DNA of 64,000 nt from Flavobacterium sp. 5 (GCF_002813295.1 NZ_PHUE01000001.1:2976001-3040000), one strand, 5' to 3'. Shown: positions 7,663-16,548, counted from the stretch's first letter. Notes: generated by a model from the sequence alone, not told the origin. Translations and numbers: made by a program.

Positions 7663-8478
7663 TTAGGAGAGTATTTTGTTTACAATGTCGCTTACTGCTT
7701 TATCATCTTGGCTGTCTGATTCGGTGTAATGCTCCCTGTTATAATGGTAAAGACTCCATTTTTGTTTTTTATATTCTAATGCAGTAAGGTTTTCGATCCA
7801 ATCGCCACTATTTAGATACATTACACTTCCATGTTCGTTGACGATTTCTTTCATTTGTGGTTTGTGAATGTGTCCACAAACGACATAACTGTATTTTTTT
7901 TGGATGGCGATTTCGGCAGCTGTGGTTTCAAAATTAGAGACAAAAGAAACAGCTTTCTTGACACTGTCTTTTATCATTTTGGAGTAGCTTCTTTTTTCTT
8001 TGCCTAAAAGTCCCAAAAACCAATTGATTAAACTGTTGATTAGAATTAGTAAATCATAGCCTTTTCCGCCTAGTTTGGCTAGTATTTTGGCATATCCTTG
8101 TGTAGAGGAATCGAATACATCTCCATGAAAAATCCACGTTTTTTTGCCGTCTAAATCCAAAATAACTTTGTCGACTAATTCGAAATTTCCTAAGATGAAA
8201 TCAGAGTATTTTCGCAACGCTTCATCGTGATTTCCTGTAATATAGATTACTCGGGTGCCTTGATTTGACATTTTTATGATTTGTCTCAAGACATTCATAT
8301 GTGATGCGGGAAAGTAACTTTTGGTGAAACTCCACATGTCGATGATGTCTCCATTTAAAACCAATGTTTGAGGATTTATTGATTTTAAATATTGCAATAA
8401 TTCTTTGGCTTGACATCCGTAAGTGCCTAAATGAACGTCACTTATAACTACCAACGGAATTTTTCTTCTTCTTTTCAT
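7663..8478 (-). CDS. UDP-2,3-diacylglucosamine diphosphatase-like metallophosphoesterase (LpxH family)
   Basis: The 271-residue protein carries the full calcineurin-like metal-binding set: DVHLG at 14-18, GDIID at 43-47, GNHD at 82-85, HGD at 118-120 and GHIHKP at 202-207. LpxH hydrolyses UDP-2,3-diacylglucosamine to lipid X in lipid A synthesis. Homologues of this length in Bacteroidota are usually given that name. A hydrophobic segment at about 143-159 could associate with the membrane. It is the first gene of a two-gene minus-strand unit with the glycosyltransferase at 6658. The substrate is an inference, since several LpxH-like paralogues exist in this phylum. Confidence 0.8.
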   Translation of the reverse strand: MKRRRKIPLVVISDVHLGTYGCQAKELLQYLKSINPQTLVLNGDIIDMWSFTKSYFPASHMNVLRQIIKMSNQGTRVIYITGNHDEALRKYSDFILGNFELVDKVILDLDGKKTWIFHGDVFDSSTQGYAKILAKLGGKGYDLLILINSLINWFLGLLGKEKRSYSKMIKDSVKKAVSFVSNFETTAAEIAIQKKYSYVVCGHIHKPQMKEIVNEHGSVMYLNSGDWIENLTALEYKKQKWSLYHYNREHYTESDSQDDKAVSDIVNKILS

Positions 8479-8667
8479 TTTTAGTTTTTACGAAAGTAAG
8501 ACCGTTATGTTATTTCAATGTGTTTTTAGTATTATTTGTATATGAAAAAAACCGTCAAGTTTTTGGGATTAGGCTGTAGTTTTTTATTTTTAAAAAGAGG
8601 TGTAATAGAAGATTCAAATAGAGTACTAATTTTTACTTAAAACTAAATGATACTTGTTGCATTTTCT

Positions 8668-8675
8668 TAATTTTG
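8668..8675 (+). promoter_or_regulatory. -7 box very close to the start codon of the TPR gene
   Basis: TAATTTTG matches TAnnTTTG and ends four bases before the ATG at 8680. If used, transcription would start at or next to the start codon. No TTG at the usual upstream distance was found, which weakens the call. Confidence 0.4.
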
Positions 8676-8679
8676 GGGG

Positions 8680-9387
8680 ATGAAAAAATCCCTGCTTCTA
8701 TTCGTGTTATTTCCTTGGCTAATTTTTGGTCAAACTAACTTTATGAAAGGTGAAAAATTATTCAAAGAAGGGAAATTTGATGAGGCACAACCTCTTTTAG
8801 AAAATTACTTAAAAACCAATTCAAATCATCTTAGAACTTTAGAATATTTAGGCGATATTGCATCGCAAAATAAATATTGGGATAAGTCCTTAATTTATTA
8901 TAAAAAACTAGAAAAGTTAAAGCCAACCGAAGCTAATTACTATTATAAATACGGAGGTGCTTTGGCGATGAAATCTCTGGGAGTCAATAAAATAAAGGCG
9001 TTAGGAATGATTGGCGAAGTGAGATCTTCGTTTGAAAAAGCTATAGAATTGAATCCAAAACATGTTGAAGCCAGATGGGCGCTGATCGAATTGAATTTGC
9101 AATTACCAGCAATAGTAGGCGGAAGTGAGTCTAAAGCAATTAAATATTCGTCTGAATTGCGTGAAATATCTCCAGTTGACGGGTATTTATCGTTAGGACA
9201 TATTAATGAGTATTTTAATAGATATGCTGAGGCAGAAGTTCAATACAAAAGGGCTATTTTGATAGGGGGTTCTAAAATTTGTTATCAGGCATTGGCAGAT
9301 TTTTATAAAAATAAAATGAAGCAACCAGAGAAAGCTAATATTGTTTGGGAAGAGTATAAAAATAAAAGTAATAAAGGAATCAAGTAA
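8680..9387 (+). CDS. Secreted tetratricopeptide-repeat protein
   Basis: The first 17 residues (MKKSLLLFVLFPWLIFG) form a cleavable signal peptide. Degenerate TPR units then occupy most of the 235 residues, for example FKEGKFDEAQPLLENYLKTN at about residues 28-47, AIELNPKHVEARWALIELNL near residue 130, and YAEAEVQYKRAILIGG near residue 195. It is probably a periplasmic scaffold or adaptor; no partner is evident. The start is fixed by the signal peptide. A TAATTTTG box ends only four bases upstream, so the transcript may be nearly leaderless. The Mpl ligase gene follows 35 bases later. Confidence 0.8.
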   Translation: MKKSLLLFVLFPWLIFGQTNFMKGEKLFKEGKFDEAQPLLENYLKTNSNHLRTLEYLGDIASQNKYWDKSLIYYKKLEKLKPTEANYYYKYGGALAMKSLGVNKIKALGMIGEVRSSFEKAIELNPKHVEARWALIELNLQLPAIVGGSESKAIKYSSELREISPVDGYLSLGHINEYFNRYAEAEVQYKRAILIGGSKICYQALADFYKNKMKQPEKANIVWEEYKNKSNKGIK

Positions 9388-9422
9388 TTGATTATTGAAT
9401 AAAAGCACTATAAAGAGACTAA

Positions 9423-10778
9423 ATGAGAACACATTTTATTGCCATAGGCGGAAGCGCAATGCACAACTTAGCATTGGCATTACACAATAAAGGATATCAA
9501 GTTACAGGGAGCGATGATGCTATTTTTGAGCCTTCAAAATCTCGTTTGGAGAAAAAAGGGATTTTACCTGTTGAATTAGGTTGGTTTCCTGAAAAAATTA
9601 CTTCTGATATTGAAGCTGTAATTCTTGGAATGCATGCCAAAGCTGATAATCCAGAGCTTTTGAAAGCACAGGAATTAGGACTTAAAATTTATTCGTATCC
9701 TGAATTTTTATACGAGCAATCCAAAAATAAAACCCGCGTTGTTATTGGTGGCTCTCACGGAAAAACGACTATTACTTCGATGATTTTGCATGTAATGCAT
9801 TATCATAATATTGAAGTAGATTATATGGTAGGGGCACAATTAGAAGGTTTTGATACAATGGTGCATCTTACCGAAGATAATGATTTTATGGTTTTGGAAG
9901 GGGATGAATATTTATCTTCGCCAATTGACAGAAGACCTAAATTTCATTTGTATCAGCCAAATATCGCTTTGATTTCTGGAATTGCCTGGGATCATATTAA
10001 TGTTTTTCCAACCTATGATTTTTATGTAGAGCAGTTTGAAATCTTTATTGATAAAATTACTAATGGTGGAATTTTGGTTTACAATGAAGACGATTCTGAA
10101 GTAAAACGTGTTGCCGAAAAAGCAACTAATCCAATTCGAAAATTAGCATACCATACGCCAAAATATACTGTACAAGACGGTATAACTTTACTAGAAACTC
10201 CAGAAGGAGCAATGCCAATCGAAGTATTTGGAGCGCATAATTTGAATAATTTGGCGGGTGCCAAATGGATTTGTCAAAACATGGGAGTGGATGAAGCTGA
10301 TTTCTATGAGGCAATTGCGAGTTTTAAAGGAGCTTCTAAACGTTTGGAAAAAATTGCAGAAGGAAAAGGGAAAGTTGCCTATAAAGATTTTGCACATTCA
10401 CCAAGCAAAGTTGCTGCAACTACCAAAGCAGTAAAAGAACAATATCCAAATCGTACTGTTGTTGCTTGTTTAGAATTACATACTTATAGTAGTTTGAATG
10501 CAGAGTTCCTTAAAGAATACGAAGGTGCGCTTGAATATGCTGATGTTGCAGTTGTATTCTATTCACCTGATGCTGTAAAAATCAAACAATTAGAAGAAGT
10601 GACTTATGAGCAAATTTCGAAAGCTTTTAATAGAGAAGATTTGATTATTTATACTAATCCAAAAGATTTTAAAGACTATTTGTTTAATCTGAATTTAGAA
10701 AATTCGGCTTTATTATTGATGAGTTCTGGTAATTATGGAGGATTGAATTTTGATGAGGTAAAACAGTTAATATTATAA
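9423..10778 (+). CDS. mpl: UDP-N-acetylmuramate--L-alanyl-gamma-D-glutamyl-meso-diaminopimelate ligase
   Basis: Mpl reattaches the murein tripeptide to UDP-MurNAc during peptidoglycan recycling. The protein has the Mur-ligase layout: an N-terminal UDP-binding domain (FIAIGGSAMHNLALAL, residues 5-20), the ATP-binding loop GGSHGKTT at 109-116, and a C-terminal domain containing KDFAHSPSKV. The length of 451 residues fits. The 'IAIGGSAMHNLA' opening fits Mpl better than MurC, which typically has GxGGxGMS. It follows the TPR gene by 35 bases and ends at a good terminator. Confidence 0.9.
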   Translation: MRTHFIAIGGSAMHNLALALHNKGYQVTGSDDAIFEPSKSRLEKKGILPVELGWFPEKITSDIEAVILGMHAKADNPELLKAQELGLKIYSYPEFLYEQSKNKTRVVIGGSHGKTTITSMILHVMHYHNIEVDYMVGAQLEGFDTMVHLTEDNDFMVLEGDEYLSSPIDRRPKFHLYQPNIALISGIAWDHINVFPTYDFYVEQFEIFIDKITNGGILVYNEDDSEVKRVAEKATNPIRKLAYHTPKYTVQDGITLLETPEGAMPIEVFGAHNLNNLAGAKWICQNMGVDEADFYEAIASFKGASKRLEKIAEGKGKVAYKDFAHSPSKVAATTKAVKEQYPNRTVVACLELHTYSSLNAEFLKEYEGALEYADVAVVFYSPDAVKIKQLEEVTYEQISKAFNREDLIIYTNPKDFKDYLFNLNLENSALLLMSSGNYGGLNFDEVKQLIL

Positions 10779-10799
10779 AATCTATTTTATAATATATCA

Positions 10800-10832
10800 T
10801 AAGCCAATTGACATTTGTTGATTGGCTTTTTT
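10800..10832 (+). terminator. Terminator after mpl
   Basis: AAGCCAAT pairs with ATTGGCTT around a 12-base loop, followed by seven T residues. It lies about 22 bases after the mpl stop. Confidence 0.8.
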
Positions 10833-10911
10833 TATAAAGACTATTTATTTTGAGGGATTTTTCTTGTTTTTGTTGTAGATTAGCAAAATCTAATTGTTAA
10901 TTTGTATTTGA

Positions 10912-11604
10912 ATGGAAACAACTAATTTCCCAATTAAACATTGGTCCGAAGATGATAAGCCTCGTGAAAAACTAATGCTTAAGGGTAAAAGCGTTTTGAG
11001 TGATGCCGAGCTGATCGCTATACTAATTGGTTCTGGAAGTAGAAACGAGTCGGCTGTAGATTTGAGTAAAAGGATTTTAGCAAGTGTAGATAATAATTTA
11101 AATGCTTTAGGGAAGTTGTCCATTGGGCAATTAATGATTTTTAAAGGTATTGGGGAGGCCAAAGCTATATCTATAATTGCTGCTATGGAGTTGGGTAGGC
11201 GAAGAAGAAGCGAAGAGGTTGTTGAGTTAACAAAAATAACTTCTAGTAAAGCAGTCTTTGAAGTGATGCAACCAATAATAGGAGAGTTGTCTCATGAAGA
11301 ATTTTGGGTTTTGTTTTTAAATAATTCCAATAAAATACTTTTTAAAACGCAACTGAGTAAAGGAGGAATGACAGGAACTGTCGTTGATACTAGGATTGTA
11401 TTTAAAATTGCTTTAGAACAAAATGCAACTTCCATCATTTTAGCGCACAACCATCCTTCGGGAAAATTGCAGGCCAGTGATGCTGATATTCAAATAACCA
11501 AAAAGATTAAAGTGGCTGGACAGCAATTGGATATTCCAGTTTTAGATCATATCATTATTACCGAAAGAGGTTATTATAGTTTTGTTGATGAAGGGATTTT
11601 TTAA
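10912..11604 (+). CDS. radC: RadC family JAB-domain protein
   Basis: The 230-residue protein has an N-terminal helix-hairpin-helix region (about residues 25-100, including GIGEAKAISIIAAMELGRR). A C-terminal JAB/MPN domain carries the metal-binding motif HNHPSG at 179-184, with the paired acidic residue D192 in ASDAD. Its role in DNA repair is historical and unproven; related JAMM proteins are metal-dependent hydrolases. No operon partner upstream. The Xre/RES toxin-antitoxin pair begins 54 bases downstream with its own promoter. Confidence 0.9.
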   Translation: METTNFPIKHWSEDDKPREKLMLKGKSVLSDAELIAILIGSGSRNESAVDLSKRILASVDNNLNALGKLSIGQLMIFKGIGEAKAISIIAAMELGRRRRSEEVVELTKITSSKAVFEVMQPIIGELSHEEFWVLFLNNSNKILFKTQLSKGGMTGTVVDTRIVFKIALEQNATSIILAHNHPSGKLQASDADIQITKKIKVAGQQLDIPVLDHIIITERGYYSFVDEGIF

Positions 11605-11609
11605 AATAG

Positions 11610-11652
11610 TTGCACAATACAGACATTTGTCTTATATTTACAGTCAAATGTC
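11610..11652 (+). promoter_or_regulatory. Promoter of the toxin-antitoxin operon with an overlapping palindromic operator
   Basis: TTG at 11610-11612 and TATATTTA at 11633-11640 are 20 bases apart and fit the Bacteroidota promoter pattern, except for the final base of the -7 box. A perfect inverted repeat, GACATTTG at 11622-11629 and CAAATGTC at 11645-11652, flanks the -7 box with half-site centres 23 bases apart. This arrangement suits dimer binding by the Xre antitoxin and autorepression. The operator ends six bases before the antitoxin ATG. Confidence 0.6.
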
Positions 11653-11658
11653 TTTTTT

Positions 11659-12162
11659 ATGGAAGCTATAAAATTAAAATCAGGAGAAGCTATTGATAAA
11701 GCCGTTAGGGCTTTGGTTAATAGAGTGGAGCAAGAACGAGGATATACCCTTTTAAATAAGAATATTACGTATGATGAGTTTCTAAAAAATAGAATGTTAA
11801 TCGTACATGCTATTCGAGAAGGGATTTCGTATGATTTATTTAATTTGATAAAAGAAGTAACTCCTTTTAATGAAGAGGATTGGGCTTCTTTTTTAGGTAT
11901 TTCTACCAAATCGCTTCAAAGAAATAAAATTAAAGATGATTTTATTTTTAAACCAATACAATCAGAAAAAATACTAGAATTAGCCGAAGTGACTTCTTTG
12001 GGAAACACTGTTTTTGATACTGAGGCACAATTTTATGTATGGCTTAACACGCCTTCATTTGCCCTTGGAAATTTGCAACCTATCGAATTACTCAAAGATT
12101 CTTATGGCAAAGAAATGGTAGTTAATGAATTGAATAAAATAGATCAAGGTATTTTTGTATAA
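11659..12162 (+). CDS. Xre/MbcA/ParS-type antitoxin (DUF2384)
   Basis: The 167-residue protein has a central helix-turn-helix-like stretch (EEDWASFLGISTKSLQRNK, about residues 73-91). A C-terminal toxin-binding domain follows, with the pattern QFYVWLNTPSFALGNLQPIELL typical of the DUF2384/MbcA family. Such proteins bind and neutralise RES-domain toxins and repress their own operon. Its stop overlaps the start of the RES toxin gene by one base (TAATG), which supports coupled translation. The palindrome straddling the promoter upstream is a natural binding site for it. Confidence 0.88.
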   Translation: MEAIKLKSGEAIDKAVRALVNRVEQERGYTLLNKNITYDEFLKNRMLIVHAIREGISYDLFNLIKEVTPFNEEDWASFLGISTKSLQRNKIKDDFIFKPIQSEKILELAEVTSLGNTVFDTEAQFYVWLNTPSFALGNLQPIELLKDSYGKEMVVNELNKIDQGIFV

Positions 12163-12620
12163 TGGAGGTTTTTCGACTGGCAAGAAAAAAATATCCTATT
12201 GAGTTATCGGGAAAAGGAGCTTCAATTTCGGGAGCACGTTGGAATTCAAAAGGAACAGAGATTATATATTGTGCTCAAAATAGAGCTTTAGCAATGGCTG
12301 AGGTTTTAGTTCATCTTTCATTGGCAATATTACCTAGTGATTTCGTGATGTTAACAATTGAAATTCCTGACGATGTTCTTGTTGAAATTTTAGATCTTAA
12401 CACAATTAATATAGATTGGAATGTTTTTCCTTGTACCTTTGAAACACCTCTATTAGGGGATGATTTTATAAAACGAAATGAAGCTTGTATTTTAAAAGTT
12501 CCTTCGGCAGTAGTAAAAGGAGATTTTAATTTTCTAATTAATCCGCATCATATTGATTTTTCTAAAATCAGAATTATAGAACAAAACGATTTTCCTTTCG
12601 ATAAACGAATTTTTAAATAA
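12162..12620 (+). CDS. RES-domain toxin
   Basis: RES toxins deplete or use NAD+ (MbcT is an NAD+ phosphorylase; ParT ADP-ribosylates a target). The three eponymous residues can be placed: arginine R26 in GARWNS, glutamate E48 in MAEVLVHLSL, and serine S115 in LKVPSAVV. Y36 in IIYCA fits the conserved tyrosine. The length of 152 residues is normal and the frame is intact, so the toxin is probably functional. It is the second gene of a two-gene operon after the DUF2384 antitoxin. Which NAD+ chemistry it performs cannot be decided from sequence alone. Confidence 0.88.
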   Translation: MEVFRLARKKYPIELSGKGASISGARWNSKGTEIIYCAQNRALAMAEVLVHLSLAILPSDFVMLTIEIPDDVLVEILDLNTINIDWNVFPCTFETPLLGDDFIKRNEACILKVPSAVVKGDFNFLINPHHIDFSKIRIIEQNDFPFDKRIFK

Positions 12621-12629
12621 TACTATTAC

Positions 12630-13319
12630 ATGTTGTCTTCTAAAATAACTGATATTTTCTTTGACTTAGATCATACACTTTGGGATTTTGATGTTAATTC
12701 AGAGTTGGCCTTTGAAACTATTTTTAAGAAAGATCATCCCACAATAACAATTACTGATTTTATCGAAAAATATATTCCTATCAATCAAGCATGTTGGAAA
12801 TTATACCAATATGATAAAATCACTCATGCCGAACTCCGATATAATCGTCTCAAACATACTTTTGACGCATTAGAATATTTTGTGTCAGATGCCCAAATTG
12901 AAAGTATTGCCCAAGATTATATTGACTTATTGCCTCAAAATAATTGTTTATTTGATGGTGCAATAGAAGTGCTGGAATATCTTGAAAAAAAGTATAAATT
13001 GCATATTATTACTAATGGTTTTGCTGATGTTCAGTATAAGAAAATAAATAATTCAAATATTGCTGTTTTTTTCAATACAATAACCAACTCAGAGATGGCC
13101 GGCGTTAAAAAACCTAACCCTGTTATTTTTGAATACGCTCTTGATTTGGCAAAAGCCAATAAAGAAAATAGTATAATGATTGGTGATTGTCTGGAAGCAG
13201 ATGTGCAAGGTGCATTAAATGCTGGATTAGATGCTATTTTTTTTAATGATAAGAACATCAAGGTAGAACAAAATATTAAACAAGTAACACATTTATTAGA
13301 ACTAAAAAAATATTTATAA
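12630..13319 (+). CDS. YjjG-family HAD nucleotidase
   Basis: A haloacid-dehalogenase-type phosphatase of 229 residues. Motif I FFDLDHTLWDF carries the nucleophile D12 and D14. Motif II is TNGFADVQYKK at about residues 127-137. The motif III lysine lies in GVKKPNPVIFEYAL, and motif IV is MIGDCLEADVQGA. YjjG homologues dephosphorylate non-canonical pyrimidine nucleotides and so clean the nucleotide pool. It starts nine bases after the toxin gene and may be read through from that operon, but functional linkage is not implied. The next gene begins three bases later. Confidence 0.85.
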   Translation: MLSSKITDIFFDLDHTLWDFDVNSELAFETIFKKDHPTITITDFIEKYIPINQACWKLYQYDKITHAELRYNRLKHTFDALEYFVSDAQIESIAQDYIDLLPQNNCLFDGAIEVLEYLEKKYKLHIITNGFADVQYKKINNSNIAVFFNTITNSEMAGVKKPNPVIFEYALDLAKANKENSIMIGDCLEADVQGALNAGLDAIFFNDKNIKVEQNIKQVTHLLELKKYL

Positions 13320-13322
13320 ATC

Positions 13323-14090
13323 ATGAAGTCAAAATTTCTATACCTATTATTGTTTGTTTCAAGCATTGGATTTGCTCAATCGGTTAATGATTATACCGCA
13401 GTTATTATCCCTTTAAGATATGATTTTCTTAAATCTGATAATCAATACCGTCTTTGTACTTTAACAAAAATGAATTTAAAAAAGGCAGGTTTTGAAGCTT
13501 TTTATGCTAATGAAAATTTTCCTAGTGGATACAATGATAGATGTAATTTGTTAAATGTAGATGTAGTAAGGGAAAATGGATTTTTAACCACAAAACTTTA
13601 CGTGGTCTTTAAGGATTGTAATGGTAAAGAAGTTTTTAAATCCGAAGTAGGGAAAAGCAAAGAAAAAGAGTATGATATAGCTTATGTTGAAGCATTGAAT
13701 ATGGCTTTTCAATCTGTATATGCGTTGAATTATAAATATAGTGGTAAATCAGTCGTAAATAATACAAACAACGGAATGACTTCTCCGCAAGTAGCTTCTT
13801 CGGTAGCTGTTGCTCCTGTAGTTGCTGCCGCTGTAGCTGTAAATGTGCCTAGTAGTAATACTGAGCCAGACGGAACGGTATTATTTGCACAGCCAATCAA
13901 AAACGGATTTCAATTAATTGATAGCACTCCAAAAGTGGTTATGAAAGTCTATAAAACCACAAACCCTTCAATTTATTTAGCATCTAAAGGAGATATACAA
14001 GGAACTTTAGTTTTAAAAGAAAGCCAATGGTACTTTGAATATTACGAGAAAGATGTTTTAATGTCAGAGAAAATAACTGTAAAGTTTTAA
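13323..14090 (+). CDS. Exported hypothetical protein, 255 residues
   Basis: I do not recognise the family. A typical flavobacterial signal peptide (MKSKFLYLLLFVSSIGFAQ) is followed by a domain of about 110 residues with two cysteines in LCTLTK and DRCNLL. An alanine/valine-rich linker spans about residues 155-180. The C-terminal beta-rich part has conserved-looking motifs such as VVMKVYKTTNPSIYLA and GTLVLKESQWYFEYYEKD. It lies three bases after the YjjG-like gene in the same direction and ends at a strong terminator. Confidence 0.7.
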   Translation: MKSKFLYLLLFVSSIGFAQSVNDYTAVIIPLRYDFLKSDNQYRLCTLTKMNLKKAGFEAFYANENFPSGYNDRCNLLNVDVVRENGFLTTKLYVVFKDCNGKEVFKSEVGKSKEKEYDIAYVEALNMAFQSVYALNYKYSGKSVVNNTNNGMTSPQVASSVAVAPVVAAAVAVNVPSSNTEPDGTVLFAQPIKNGFQLIDSTPKVVMKVYKTTNPSIYLASKGDIQGTLVLKESQWYFEYYEKDVLMSEKITVKF

Positions 14091-14107
14091 ATTTAATCAA
14101 ATCTGAC

Positions 14108-14152
14108 ATAAATAACATAGCCCATGGTTTAAATCATGGGCTATGTTATTTA
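14108..14152. terminator. Bidirectional terminator between converging genes
   Basis: AAATAACATAGCCCATG pairs perfectly with CATGGGCTATGTTATTT around an eight-base loop. It sits between the plus-strand exported protein gene and the minus-strand rarA, and its A- and T-rich flanks allow termination in both directions. Confidence 0.85.
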
Positions 14153-14183
14153 TGGGAGGTCTACATTCTGCAAACACAGACTG

Positions 14184-15461
14184 CTAATACCCATATTTAT
14201 CCTTCCATCTATTCTTAAGAAATTCACGAGTTGTGTTTTCTCTGGAATTTGTTCCTGGAATATAAATAGGGGTATTACTTAATGATTCTGGTAAAAATTC
14301 TTGGTCAGCAAAATTGTTGGCATAATCATGAGAATATTTATAATCTTCACCATATCCTAATTCTTTCATTAATTTGGTAGGAGCATTTCGCAAATGGATA
14401 GGTACAGGTAAATCACCAGTTTGTTTCACTAATTGTTGGGCTGTACCAATGGCCAAATAAGAAGCATTACTTTTTGGTGAAGTAGCTAGATAAATAGCAC
14501 ATTGACTCAATATAATTCTACTTTCTGGATACCCAATTGTAGAAACCGCTTGAAAAGCATTATTTGCCATTATAAAAGCCGTTGGATTGGCATTTCCGAT
14601 ATCTTCGCTTGATAAAATCAACATTCTTCGGGCAATAAATTTTACATCTTCACCACCTTCAATCATTCTGGCTAACCAATAGACAGTTCCGTTGGGATCA
14701 CTCCCACGAATCGATTTTATAAAAGCCGAAACAATGTCGTAATGTTGTTCACCAGTTTTATCATATAAAACTGTATTTTGTTGTACTAATTGAAAAACAC
14801 GGTCATTGGTGATTACAATTTCGTTTTCAGCGGATGCGTTTACGACCAGTTCAAAAATATTTAATAGTTTACGACCATCACCGCCAGAAAGACGTAATAG
14901 AGCTTCTGTTTCAGCTAATTCTATTTTTTTAGATGCTAAATAGCTGTCAATTCTCATTGCTCTATGCAACAAATGCTCCAAATCCACTTTGGTAAAAGCA
15001 TTCAAGACATAAACCTGACAACGGGACAATAAAGCAGGAATAACTTCAAAACTTGGATTTTCTGTCGTAGCACCAATAAGTGTAATCCAACCTTTTTCAA
15101 CCGCAGCCAATAATGAGTCTTGTTGCGATTTGCTAAAACGATGAATCTCATCAATAAACAAAATTGGATTTTTGGCTGTAAATAATCCACCGCTTTGTTT
15201 CGCTTTTTCAATGACATCTCGAATATCTTTAACTCCCGAATTAATAGCACTTAATATATAAAAAGGGCGATTAGATTCTTGCGCAATAATTTGTGCCAAA
15301 GTGGTCTTACCGGTTCCAGGAGGACCCCAGAAAATTAATGAAGGTATGATTCCTTTTGCGATTTGTTGCGTCAACGAACCATTAGGGCCAACCAAATGAG
15401 ATTGACTAATATAATCTGCTAATTTTTGAGGGCGTATACGTTCTGCTAATGGTGCTTCCAT
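14184..15461 (-). CDS. rarA: Replication-associated recombination protein RarA (MgsA)
   Basis: RarA is a AAA+ ATPase related to clamp-loader subunits that acts at stalled replication forks. Walker A GPPGTGKT is at residues 46-53, Walker [10 protein letters not shown] at 100-108, and sensor motif TENPSFEV near residue 133. The C-terminal tetramerisation region contains [26 protein letters not shown] and [16 protein letters not shown]. The length of 425 residues is normal. The start [10 protein letters not shown] is the family standard. It is transcribed alone on the minus strand. Confidence 0.95.
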   Translation of the reverse strand: MEAPLAERIRPQKLADYISQSHLVGPNGSLTQQIAKGIIPSLIFWGPPGTGKTTLAQIIAQESNRPFYILSAINSGVKDIRDVIEKAKQSGGLFTAKNPILFIDEIHRFSKSQQDSLLAAVEKGWITLIGATTENPSFEVIPALLSRCQVYVLNAFTKVDLEHLLHRAMRIDSYLASKKIELAETEALLRLSGGDGRKLLNIFELVVNASAENEIVITNDRVFQLVQQNTVLYDKTGEQHYDIVSAFIKSIRGSDPNGTVYWLARMIEGGEDVKFIARRMLILSSEDIGNANPTAFIMANNAFQAVSTIGYPESRIILSQCAIYLATSPKSNASYLAIGTAQQLVKQTGDLPVPIHLRNAPTKLMKELGYGEDYKYSHDYANNFADQEFLPESLSNTPIYIPGTNSRENTTREFLKNRWKDKYGY

Positions 15462-15516
15462 TTTGTAAAATTACACATTTTTTATATTTTTTTGAAGCAA
15501 ATCCAGTACTACATTG

Positions 15517-15635
15517 CAAGTCCTCGCTGCCTCAACTATTTTTCTAACCATAAAAGGAGCTCCCTTTGGTTGCTCTTTTATTGCAAGAAAAATGAGTTGT
15601 TTCAGCTGTGGGCTTTTCATTTCGATCTGGGCTAG
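15517..15635. repeat. Dispersed hairpin-containing repeat, copy C
   Basis: Related to 2560-2702 through the ordered blocks CAAGTC, AACTATTTTTCTA, ATAAAAGGAGCT, GCTCTTTTAT, CAAGAAAAAT and ATCTGGGCTA. ATAAAAGGAGC and GCTCTTTTAT (15550-15581) can form a stem. This copy lies between the divergent rarA and rhomboid genes. An open frame on its minus strand is treated as spurious. Confidence 0.6.
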
Positions 15636-15750
15636 GGCATTAGTTTTTATAACAAATATAGATTTATATGACAAAATAGCACTACATTACTTTTGGTTAC
15701 ATTTTTGATTTACATTAAAAGCTTATTTTGACAATTTATATAGTCTGGAA

Positions 15751-16548
15751 ATGGAAGAAAATAATTTTAAATTTACCAATGTAGTAATAGGAATGCCACT
15801 TTTTTTTGTGCTGTTTCTGTGGTTCATATATTGGTTAGAAATCCGTTTTAGTTTCGACTTTGATGATAATGGAATTTTGCCTAGAACTGCTTCTGGTTTA
15901 CAAGGCATTATTTTTAGCCCGTTTATTCATTCGAATATTGAGCATCTTTATAATAATTCCATTCCATTAGTAGTTCTATTAGCAGCTTTGTTCTTTTTTT
16001 ATAGCAAAGAAGCTTGGGGAATTTTGGTATTTGGAATTTTACTTTCGGGTAGTTTAACATGGCTTATTGGAAGAGAAAATTATCACATCGGGGCTAGTAG
16101 TTTAATCTATGTTTTGGTTTCTTTTATTTTCTTTAAAGGGCTTCAAACGCAATATTATCGTTTAGTAGCTTTATCGCTAACTGTTGTCGTTCTATATGGT
16201 GGAATGGTTTGGTATGTTTTTCCAAAAATAGATGACACTATTTCTTGGGAAGGACATTTATCAGGATTAATTTCAGGCTTAGTGCTTACTTTTTTCTATA
16301 AAAAAACAGAATTTAAAAAAGTGATAAAATACGATTGGGAACGCCCTGATTACAATTCTGCCGAAGATAAATTTATGCAACGATTTGATGAGAATGGTAA
16401 TTTTGTCAATTTGCCAAAACCTGAAATTGAAGAAGAAAACCAAACAGAAATCAATCCTTTTTTTCTGTCTAGTACAAATGTAGTCTATGATTATATAGAA
16501 AATCCAGAGTTTGTAAATGAAAAAAATGAATCAAAACTAGAGTCTTGA
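15751..16548 (+). CDS. Rhomboid-family intramembrane serine protease
   Basis: A 265-residue polytopic membrane protein with about six hydrophobic spans between residues 10 and 185, and a soluble, acidic C-terminal tail. The catalytic serine is S116 in HIGASSLIY. The catalytic histidine is H169 in WEGHLSGLISG. HLYNN (H65-N69) provides the oxyanion-side histidine and asparagine. These fit the rhomboid Ser-His dyad. Substrates are unknown. A terminator hairpin overlaps the last codons of the gene. Confidence 0.88.
   Translation: MEENNFKFTNVVIGMPLFFVLFLWFIYWLEIRFSFDFDDNGILPRTASGLQGIIFSPFIHSNIEHLYNNSIPLVVLLAALFFFYSKEAWGILVFGILLSGSLTWLIGRENYHIGASSLIYVLVSFIFFKGLQTQYYRLVALSLTVVVLYGGMVWYVFPKIDDTISWEGHLSGLISGLVLTFFYKKTEFKKVIKYDWERPDYNSAEDKFMQRFDENGNFVNLPKPEIEEENQTEINPFFLSSTNVVYDYIENPEFVNEKNESKLES

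Noticed and set aside
12162..13319. Toxin-antitoxin plus YjjG nucleotidase as a three-gene defence system
   Set aside because: Close spacing alone is the only link. YjjG homologues are widespread housekeeping enzymes and lack known ties to RES toxins.
15471..15674. 67-codon minus-strand frame between rarA and the rhomboid gene
   Set aside because: It coincides with a dispersed non-coding repeat (15517-15635) also present at 2560-2702, where no matching frame is kept. Such frames are probably repeat artefacts.
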